Positions 52,668 to 61,254 of a stretch of DNA of 64,000 bases are shown piece after piece. The stretch is from NCBI GenBank assembly GCA_031835245.1, contig JAVKOQ010000140.1, forward strand, positions 48,501 to 112,500, in the 5' to 3' direction. The position numbers and the translations under genes were made by a program. The stretch is from Balamuthia mandrillaris (Eukaryota > Discosea > Longamoebia > Balamuthiidae). Below the pieces are notes generated by a model, which made no database searches, was not told the DNA's origin, and saw only the letters and a list, made by a program, of their open reading frames with translations. Position 1 is the first letter of the stretch, and each line of letters starts with the position of its first letter.

Positions 52668-53370
52668 GGGGTGTCTTGCTTTCTATGGTTAGTGGTTGGT
52701 TGTTGAAACATGTGCATTTCTGTACTCTCCAAGACTCACTGACTGTCATCCATGGTTTTCCTAGGAGGTTCGGTCTTTAGTTCTGGTATCCTGTTGCCTT
52801 GGCACCGCACATTCATGTTTCAAACCACTATTCAAGTTCACTGCTCTTTTCTCTCCTCTCCTCCTCTATATCTTGCTATTGGTGTTCAAACAACCACATA
52901 CAAAGAAATAAGAAGCCTGTAAATAACCCCCCTCTCTTTCCTTCTCTTCAAATGAAATTTTACTTTCAAAAACGATTGTTTCTGTTTTAAAAAGAAACAT
53001 GCCACTCCTCACCGAAACAGCAGAGAGAGCTGAGAGCTGGAAGGACAGAAGAGAGACCAGAGAGAGAGAGAGAGAGACAGCAGAGAGAGGAGAAAGCAGA
53101 GAGCAGAGAGAGCAGAGATAGCAGAGAGCAGAGAGCAGAGAAAGGAGAGAGGAGAGAGGAGAGAGGAGAGAGGAGAGAGGAGGAGGAGAGAGGAGAGAGA
53201 GGGAGAGCAGAGAGGAGAGTGCTAGGTGCTGAAAAGACAGAGCTGAGGAGAGGATAGGAGCCAGGAAAGGAGAGAGGAGAAAGCAGAGAGGTGCTGTGAG
53301 GGGCTAGGTATAGGAGAGAGGAGAAGAGAGAGGAGAAGAGAACAACAAAAAAGACAGGCAAAAAAAAAGG
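52668..53370. other. Long spacer with GA-rich satellite
   Basis: 52668-53000 holds no coding signal. 53030-53345 is purine-rich degenerate repeat (GAGAGAGCAGAGAGCAGAGA type) immediately upstream of the DnaJ gene. Stop-free frames across it are simple sequence. Confidence 0.7.
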
Positions 53371-54845
53371 ATGTGGAAACGAAGCGGTGGGAGGGTGTCG
53401 CTTCTCCTCTCTCCCTCTCCTTCTTTCCTCTGGTGGCTCTCGTCGCTCCTTTGTGTGCTGTTCTTCTTGCTGCCTTCGCCCTCCGTGGCCCGCAGCCATG
53501 GCAGCTTCACCTCCGCCACCGAGTACTACCAAATGATCGAGGACATCTCCTCTGGCAAGAACTACTACGATCTCCTCGGCGTGCCTTCCGACGCGCCCAT
53601 CAAGGACATTCGCTCCGCTTTTCGTCAACTCTCCAAAAAATGGTTTGTACTATTTTTTTTGTTTGTTTCACTGCGTGAAGTGGTCCATCTTCCTTCATAC
53701 GGTGGAGGAAACACAAAAAAATAACACAAAAAAATAAATGAATAGGCATCCGGATAAGAACAAAGATCCAGAGGCGGTGGCTGTGTTTAGGGACCTGGTG
53801 TTTGCGAAGGAAGTGCTCACTGACAGTGATAAACGAAAGGAATATGATGACTACCTGCTTAATGGTGTGCTTTGCTCTCTCTCCCTTTTTCTCTCTCTCT
53901 CTCTCTCTTTCTCTCTTTCTTCTTTCTTTCTTTTCTTTCTTCTTTCTTCTTTCTTCTTTCTTTCTTTCTTCTTTCTTCTTTCTTCTTTCTTTCTTTCTTC
54001 TTTCTTCTTTCTTCTTTCTTCTTTCTTCTCTTCTCTTCTTTTTCTTTTCTTTTGGGGTTAACAGCGAGAGAAAAATAAAGGTATACCATGGCACGATAAC
54101 TACTATGGCAGATATGCTCACCGATACGGCGCCCCTGACCACGACATCCGTTGGGTGCTCTTCTGGCTTATCACTTCTGTATGTCTCTCTCTTCTCTGTT
54201 CTCTCTTTCTCTTCTCTGTTCTGCGCTTAACCTTGCTTCTAGTTGACAGTAGGTCACTATGCCTATCGCTACCATCGCTATAACCTCCTCATGAGAATGA
54301 TCAAAAACTCGGAGCGTTACAAACAACGGCAACGCCTCTTGGCTCAAAGCCAAGGACTCAAAACAAAACGCGTGGCCAAGAGTAAACGACGACAAAAAAA
54401 TCAAACACAAGAGGAAGAACAACAGCAACAAGAACTCGAACCGGAAGTAAGATTGGTGGGAGTGTCTCCACCAACGTGGAGAGACTTGTTGGTGGTTCGA
54501 TTGGTGCTTTTGCCTTTTCGGGTGTGTAGGTGGATTTATCGTTTGCTTCGCGCCATTCTTCTTTACAAGATCTTACGTCGAACCCCTCCTCTTCGTGTCA
54601 TACCAACAACTAAAGAAGGAAGAGAAGGAGAAGGAGAAGGGGAAGAAGGCGAGGGTGGAGAAGGATACGAAGATGAAATGTTGGGATTGGATCCGGTGAG
54701 AATGCAAATGATTAAAGAGCGGTATCAGATGAGCGAGGAGGACTTTGAGGCATGGAAAGAAGAGCTGCGAAAACAAAAGGATAAGATGGAGCGGCACACA
54801 CGGGGTAAGAGTCACTGGATCGGCAAAGCACGACGACGAAGATGA
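53371..54845 (+). CDS. DNAJC25-like ER membrane J-domain protein
   Basis: Four exons. A signal/anchor peptide (LWWLSSLLCVLFFLLPSPSV) precedes a J domain: NYYDLLGVPSDAPIKDIRSA, FRQLSKKW|HPDKNKDPEAV (HPD intact, with an intron just before it), FVFAKEVLTDSDKRKEYD-type helix IV. Then comes WHDNYYGRYAHRYGAPDHDI and a membrane span (WVLFWLITS), followed by HYAYRYHRYNLLMRMIKNSE, QRQRLLAQ. This matches the DNAJC25 layout, in which the J domain faces the ER lumen and recruits BiP-type Hsp70. The C-terminal part is basic with an acidic patch (EGEGEEGEGGEGYEDE) and ends SHWIGKARRRR. The exon 2/3 intron is a CT/TTTC-rich satellite (53875-54045). Confidence 0.9.
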
Positions 54846-55092
54846 TCAAGAAAGAACACAAAAAGAAGCAAGACGGGAGATTGAAGGGGGAAGAATGAAG
54901 GAAAAAAGATAAATGAAGAGAACATTGGGAGGAATCAAGAATGTGCATCCTAGAGTCCAAGCAAACATCTGAAAGCAGAGAGAACAACAAATACAACGAA
55001 GACCCTAAGTAAGTCTCCTTTCTTTCTCACTTTTTCACTCTATCTCTCTATTTTCTCGCCTTTCTTTTTTCTCGTTTTCTCGTTTTCGGTTT
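54846..55092. other. Convergent 3' region
   Basis: 3' flank between the DnaJ gene (+) and the RGS gene (-). Nothing coding recognised. Confidence 0.4.
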
Positions 55093-55985
55093 CTATTGGT
55101 CTGACCCGAGGAGTCCTCTTTGTTGTAGCTCGCGTCTGCCTGGTCGATTGACGAGGAACTTCTCCAACATCATCAAAGACTCCGTTTTATCCGTTCCACC
55201 CAAATGAGGTATCACCCTTTCTTTGTCGTCTGGCCCTTTGGGTTTTCGCTTCATGAAAAATCCTCTTCTGTCTTTCTTCTGTCCTTCTTTCTTATGTTCT
55301 TGACATTCAAAAGCGACGAAAGGTTGAGATAAGTGAGAAAAATGGACAAGATAAGAAAGAGAGAAAAGAAGAGAACGAGAGAAACCTTTACAATACTTTT
55401 CGTAAAGCTCGCTTTTCAAAAACTCTGGAAAGAGCTGCTGCACCATCAACTTCCAGATGGACTCCTGACACCGGTCAAACAGCTCCGCTGGAGCGGACTC
55501 TTTGATGGCGCCTTCCAACTCCCGTTTGGAGGCCGCGTCGATGTTGATCTCGTATTGGGAGGGAGAGACGAAGAACAGCGTCCACATCTCCTGCGCTCGT
55601 TGCCTCCGCTCTTCCTCCGTCTCGAGAGCGCGATAGTTCTCTACCGCTAACCAAAACGCTAAATTTCTTTTTTTTTTTTCGAGAGCCCTGTGAGTGAGAA
55701 GGGAAAGCAAGAGAAGAAGAGGCCAAGTTTGTACTCATTGCTGTAGACTTCGTGAAGGTATTGCCGGAAAGCGAGAGCGAGGGATGGTTCCTCCAGTAAT
55801 GCTCTATAGTCTGTTGAAATCGGTTGTTATGGTATTTGATTTTTTAATTCAACTGTTGCAAGGAAGTTCTCCTGTCAAAGAGAAGATAGATGGAAGGTTA
55901 CCGACCTTGTTCCATGCCTTCACCCACCTGCGCACTCTTTGCAACAACAACTTCGGTCTCTCCCAAACCTCGTTTCTTCCGCCAT
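55093..55985 (-). CDS. RGS-domain protein
   Basis: Regulator of G-protein signalling, a GTPase-activating domain for heterotrimeric G-alpha. Exons 55928-55985 (MAEETRFGRDRSCCCKECA), 55735-55810 and 55687 to about 55393, plus a last exon to 55093, join in frame. The RGS core reads DYRALLEEPSLALAFRQYLH, EVYSNEALEKKKRNLAFWLA, VENYRALETEEERRQRAQ, INIDAASKRELEGAIK, LFDRCQESIWKLMVQQLFPE, FLKSELYEKYC, which is the full nine-helix pattern including the conserved NLxFWLAVE. The start has a SCCCKEC cluster that could be palmitoylated. A basic tail follows (KKDRRGFFMKRKPKGPDDKE). The last acceptor is approximate. Confidence 0.88.
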
Positions 55986-56877
55986 TACGTTAATTAACCA
56001 CCATGTCGACAAAATAATGTCGACTGTAAATTCGGAGTTACGGAGTTCTTCCTTTTTCGCGTATTTTTCCCCATCAGTTTCTGACAACTTCGGTGGAGGG
56101 ACGACCTCCTCCCCGAGCTGTCCACACTTCCACCCTGATTTCGTTCGGACATTCTATGCCCATGTTCATAACCACTTTGGTTGCTTGGTTTCCGTTAAAA
56201 TTGCAATAATTTATTTTTTTTAACGATTCTTTTCTTTTTCTTTTTCGTTCACACTGACAAACACCCACACCACAAACACACGAGCAATAATAAGAGAGAA
56301 GGGAGAAAGAAAAAAAACAAGCAACAGTTTTTTTTTTCTTTCCCTTCCTTTTATTTTTTTTTTTTTTATTTTGGCCGTTTTGTAGGGGCCTCACGCTCTC
56401 TTTCGTTTTTTTTTTTTTCCCAACTACCATCGAATCTCCGTAAATATTGTTTTTTACCACTTTTATCCACATTTTCTTTTTATTTTCATCCCAACGCAAT
56501 AATCCAGCTTTGCATTCTTGCAAACCAATCTTCTTTGTGTTCTTGCCGCTTTTTCACTGCGATTACACACCACTTTTATTCCTACTTGCAGACAAAAACT
56601 CCCAATCTCTCTGCTGCTTTCTTTTTATAAACTTTTTCCCCCTTCCAACTTTCTCCTTCTTCAACTGAAGAACAAACCAAGACAACACACCATCAAACAA
56701 ACAACCATTTCAGCTCCCCTTTCAACTTTGTCAGAACTGGACGTTAACGAGATAGTCGCTACTGCTGCTGTTACTCCGATCGACGCTATTGACGACCCCA
56801 TCGACGTTGACATTGATATCGACACGGACGACATTGACCACAACCACAACAACCTTATTAACGACGACACCAACATG
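55986..56877. promoter_or_regulatory. Divergent region between the RGS and kinase genes
   Basis: TGTCGACA at 56004-56011 and TGTCGACT at 56018-56025 lie just upstream of the RGS start. The rest is T- and C-rich. A stop-free frame at about 56700-56950 (LSELDVNEIVATAAVTPIDA and an Asp/Ile-rich run) may be part of the kinase leader or an unplaced exon. Confidence 0.5.
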
Positions 56878-58273
56878 ACGGTTCCACAACGAATGAGCAC
56901 CAACGAGTGCAGCCGCTTCTGCAGCATCCGCCACGGTCGCAAACAAAAGCAGTGTTTTTGGCGTGGCTAACGCCTGCCTACATCATCATAACAACGAAAA
57001 GAATCGTCACATCAACAACAAAAAGAGATCTCTGCTCGGCAACTCTTCTCTTTCCACTTCTTCTCCTTCGAGGAGCATCCAAGTGAATGGAGGAGCAGGA
57101 GGAGCTTCGGCTTCTTCTTCCTATCCGGTGATTGGAGGCAAGTACGTGCTGCTCCCTTCGATCCTGGGGAAAGGCGCTTCCGCGGACGTGCGCGAAGGCT
57201 TCCACAAAGAGAGGGGCACTCCCGTCGCCATTAAGGTCCTCTCCAAAGAGTTTCTCCGACAGCGCTCTTCGGCCCACAACGTATTTCGCAACGAGCTCAA
57301 GGTGCTGAACGAGCTGCGAGGCGATGGCACTTCCGTCGGCGAGGCCGCTCTGGTGCGCAATCACATTGTGCGCTTCTATGGCAGCTTTGAGGATGAGGCC
57401 AACCATTATTTGGTGTTTGAGAGGAAGCCCAGCGACCTCTTCAAGCTGATGAAGAAGAATAGGAAGGGACTACCAGAAGACCAGGCCAAGTACATCTTTG
57501 TGCAGCTGGTACGTGCGCTGCACTTTCTTCATCATGACCACAAATTGGCCCATCGTGATATCAAGATGGAGGTACGTTTTTTTCTGTCTGCGTTTCTCTC
57601 TCTCTATCTCTCTCTCTCTGCTGTGATGAGAACGACCCGTTAGGGGTGGTCATGGTCGAAAATTCTCGAATGCCACAAAGTGGATATGAGAACTCTACCC
57701 GCGCTTCTGAACCCATCTTCTTTCTCTTTATTCTTTTTCTCTTGATTTTTTATTTCTTTCTTCTCATTTTTTTTTGTTTTCAACAAACAGAACATTTTGA
57801 TCGACGAAGAGACACTTGAGATTTCTCTCTGCGACTTCGGCTTTGCCACCCACTTCGCCCCAACCACACGCCGACGTGAGTGGTGCGGTTCTCCCTTCAC
57901 CGTCGCCCCAGAAATGCTCGCGGGAGAGCCCCACCACCCTGCAGCCGTCGACATCTGGGCAGCCGGGAGCGTCCTCTATTCGATCCTCTGCGGACGCTTC
58001 CCCTTCCAGGCGGGAGACATGGAGGAGGTCTACGCACTGACTCGCCAAGGAAAGGTTCACCCGTTTCCCCGCGGAAAGGTCTCTAGAGCCGCCAGGGATG
58101 CCATCTCGCGCTGCTTGCAGGTGGACATGAAGAAAAGGATCACGTTGCAGCATCTGCAGCAGCATCCGTTTGTGTGGATAGATGAGGATGACGATGACGA
58201 TTACGACGAGGAGGACGATGGTGACGAGAGCGAAGAAAGCGAGGAGAAGGATGACAATGATTCTTCTATGTAA
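56878..58273 (+). CDS. Serine/threonine protein kinase (start unresolved)
   Basis: The two main exons end at 57571 and resume at 57791. The catalytic domain is complete: Gly loop LGKGASADVREGF, VAIKVLSKEF Lys, RNELKVLNEL Glu, catalytic loop HRDIKMENIL split by the intron, DFGFATHFAP, activation-loop end WCGSPFTVAPEMLAGEPHHP, DIWAAGSVLYSILCGRFPF, and a final helix RITLQHLQQHPFVW. It resembles CAMK/AMPK-like kinases, with TVAPE in place of the usual Y-x-APE. An acidic tail (DEDDDDDYDEEDDGDE) ends the protein. The open frame begins after a TGA at about 56892 and has no ATG before the kinase domain (only GTG at 56963). An upstream exon is therefore needed, perhaps starting at 56878 or earlier. 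The 5' end is uncertain. Confidence 0.85.
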
Positions 58274-58445
58274 ACAAAGAGGCTTTTCTTCTCGTTTCAC
58301 TTTTTTTTATAAACAATAACATTTATCAGCAAAACCTAGTGCTCTCTCTTGTTCCTTCTTTCTCTATCTTCTTTCGTTACTTCTCTCTCTCTCTCTCTCT
58401 CTCTCTCTGTTCCTTCTTTCTCTCTCCCTATCTTCTTGCGTTACG

Positions 58446-58943
58446 TTACTTTCGAGGCAGGTGGTCGTGAAGAAGAGAAAGATCAAGGACAGCTTCGTGA
58501 TGCAGGAAGTGCTCCTTTGGGCGGAACAAAGCGGGAAGCTCGCGTTGCGTCTGCTCCTCGAGCAGCGCGGGGAAGAAGCCCGTGTGGGCGGACAGTCTCG
58601 CTGAGCCGGGCAAAAGGTTGTAGAGGCGAGTGCCGCAGGTGGAGCAAAAGGCGCGCACGATGCAGGGCGGTTCGCTCTTTTTGCTGAACTCTCGGACGAG
58701 GTCCTGGCCTTGCACGATGCGAAAGCCGGGGGAAGGGAGGTAGACGACGTGGTAGAGAGGGGCGGAGTGGGCGCGGCGGCAGGAGTCGCAGTGGCAGTAC
58801 GTCGCCAGCACGCTCTGTTGCTCCGCCAGGAGGGGCGGGACGGTCACCTGGAAGCGAACGCCGCCACAGTAGCAATGGCCATCATACTTCTCAACCGCCA
58901 GGTCTTTTTCCTCCTGGGCGTCTTTGTCTCCTCTCGCCTCCAT
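58446..58943 (-). CDS. GFA/CENP-V family zinc protein
   Basis: Single exon, 165 residues from the ATG at 58943. It shows the GFA zinc-binding pattern: HCYCGGVRFQV, then YCHCDSCRRAHSAPLYHVVY, and AFCSTCGTRLYNLLPGS. The family (formerly called glutathione-dependent formaldehyde-activating enzymes; includes CENP-V) binds zinc with these Cys. Some members use glutathione adducts, but the substrate here is unknown. The gene is GC-rich and intronless, which fits the frequent bacterial ancestry of this family in protists, though that is not proven here. It converges on the kinase gene. Confidence 0.88.
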   Translation of the reverse strand: MEARGDKDAQEEKDLAVEKYDGHCYCGGVRFQVTVPPLLAEQQSVLATYCHCDSCRRAHSAPLYHVVYLPSPGFRIVQGQDLVREFSKKSEPPCIVRAFCSTCGTRLYNLLPGSARLSAHTGFFPALLEEQTQRELPALFRPKEHFLHHEAVLDLSLLHDHLPRK

Positions 58944-59066
58944 CGGCACCTCTGTTGCCTCTTTCTTTATTTTTTTCTTTATTTTTTCTTTTTTTTTTCA
59001 GGCCCTTTATAGGAGCTGAAACAGCTGCTTGGTATGAAAGGAGGTCTCTTGCTTGCTTGCTTGCTT

Positions 59067-59119
<53 letters not shown>

Positions 59120-59440
59120 GCGATAGAGACCTTGCCCCCTAAAGGGAGAGGCGGAACATCCTCTGTTCAGTGTGCCTATGGAGAGGGTGCAGCTGTACCA
59201 GGCCAAATTGTGGTAGGATGCGTTGAACCTCCAAAGCGCTCGCTCGTCAGCGCTGTTTTTCATGCTTCCACCAGCTCATGCAGACGAGGCACAGCAACAC
59301 GCCAACGCATCCAATACGATTGTAACGCAATGATCCATCTTGATTATCGGTAAAGGCGTGGAAGCAGCAGCAAAGGTGAGTATTTATACTTTCTAAGACT
59401 AATAACACGACACTCCGTGTGTTTCTTTTCTGCTTGCGTT
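58944..59440. other. Spacer with a CT microsatellite
   Basis: The (CT)n tract at about 59070-59108 reads (GA)n on the strand of the GFA gene it precedes. The remaining sequence has no recognisable coding or RNA feature. Confidence 0.5.
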
Positions 59441-59668
59441 TTATTTGAGCTTGTTCTTGAGGTGACGGAGCTCGCCGCGCACCTCCTTGGCTATGCTCTT
59501 CGTCTCGGCCTTGGCTTGCCGTCCTCCTCGCTTGGCCTCGGCGGATCTGCCTCCCGTAAGGCCGCGCTGCAACTTCCTGGCGAAGCGTTGGCCATCGTGG
59601 GTGAGCGCCATCCACAACACAAACAGCACCAACACCACCGCTCCCAAGCCAAACAGTTCTGCCGCCAT
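59441..59668 (-). CDS. Small single-span membrane protein, hypothetical
   Basis: 75 residues. The N-terminal hydrophobic span (LFGLGAVVLVLFVLWMALTH) is followed by a basic, helical tail (RFARKLQRGLTGGRSAEAKR, SIAKEVRGELRHLKNKLK). The layout suggests a tail facing the cytosol or matrix. No family recognised. The ORF is short, but base composition and an upstream TGTCGACA at 59818 support a real gene. Confidence 0.55.
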   Translation of the reverse strand: MAAELFGLGAVVLVLFVLWMALTHDGQRFARKLQRGLTGGRSAEAKRGGRQAKAETKSIAKEVRGELRHLKNKLK

Positions 59669-60058
59669 CTTCTATCCTTCCTTTCTTTCGTTCTTCGTTT
59701 TTTCACTTTTTTATCGAATTTTGAACAAAAACATTGAATTATCTTGGATTAATTGAGAAAATACAACTAAAATTATAAAATGTCGATTAAAACAGAAAAT
59801 TTTCAAAAGAAGCGCTATGTCGACAAAAATTCGAATTTTTTAGTAGAAAACGAAAAAATATCGAAAGAGGGAAAAAAAAAAGGAGAGCACCAACCAAAGC
59901 AAATAAAAACTTTTTTCCTCTGAAGGTGTGGGCAAGGGGGGGGGCGCTGTTAAAACGCACAGCCTTTGCTCTTTCCTCCAACTAAAGTACTTTATTTTTG
60001 TTTGTGACCATCCACCCTTGAGCGGGTCACTACGGCTTTTTTTTTGGTTTTAAAAAAA
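59669..60058. promoter_or_regulatory. Divergent promoter region
   Basis: AT-rich gap between the small membrane protein and the RCC1-BTB gene. TGTCGATT at 59781 and TGTCGACA at 59818-59825. No coding signal. Confidence 0.5.
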
Positions 60059-60519
60059 ATGGGTACGTCTGGGCTCTTTCCTTCTCCGCCAATGGAAGGA
60101 ATCCTGACCTTTTTTTTTTGTTCTTCTGCTGCTTCTTCACAGAGACGGTTCAGGTCTACACTTTTGGCACTGGCTTTCACGGTACTTATTTATTTTATTT
60201 TATTTTTTTGCTGTTGAGTGCGTGCCTTTTGATGAGAGGGTCTTTGTTTTTTTTTAACCTTACTATGATTTTATGTTTAAACAAAAAAGGCCAATTGGGG
60301 CTTGGTGAAGATGTGGTGGAAGCGCTGACGCCCCGGTTGGTGGAGAGCCATTTCAAGGGCTTCAAGGCCGTCAAACAGATCGCTTGCGGTTCCGATTCAG
60401 TGTGGCAAGTCTTGGGTAACTCCTTCAACCACTCCCCTCTTCTTTTCGTGCTCTTTGTTCCCTTTTCTCTTGTGCTCTCCCTGGTTCTCTCTCTCTCTCA
60501 ATCTCCCCTTCTCTTTGCA

Positions 60520-60555
<36 letters not shown>

Positions 60556-61210
60556 CCCCTGTAGACATTAACGGTTCACCACTATTCATATCTCGTTGCA
60601 TCTTGTGAAGAGAACGGCGAGTGCTACGCTTGGTACCTGCATATTCTCTGTTATACAATTTCCTCTTTCCTGTAGGCTCTGATCTCCTAACAAACAACAA
60701 ACCAAAAAGGGGAATGGTGGAAGGCAGTAACTACAGCAGCTCCCACCAAGTTTCACGGACAGAAGGAAAAGCGGTACGGCAAGTCTCCTGCAGCGACTCA
60801 CGTGTTGGGATTCTATTCGACGATGGCACAGCCATCTTACTAGAGGTTAGTCTCTCTGCTCCTTATCACTGCTTCTATTTCTTTTTTCTTCTGCCATCTT
60901 CTTTCACCTGTTTTTTCTTCCTTCTCCTTTCAATCTAGCGTTTTCCAACTTGTTTCTTTGATCTAGAATTCGAGCAGCAACAAAGTATTATCTCCTTTGC
61001 CAGGTGAGCAGCACGTTATTCGCAAGATAGCGGTCGGGCAGTATCAAGTCATTGGTTTAACGGACGCCGGTGATGTCATCACAAACGAGTTCATGCGATT
61101 TCAAAACAAACATCGCTGCGTCCTCTCACGTCAATACAAGATCGTGGACGTCGTTGCTTGCAACATGTATGCTGCCGCCCTTACAGGTGTCGACATGCCC
61201 TCTCCCTCCC

Positions 61211-61254
<44 letters not shown>

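Noticed and set aside
58955-59353. Plus-strand ORF of 132 codons downstream of the GFA gene
   Set aside because: It runs through the CT microsatellite and has no start context or motif.
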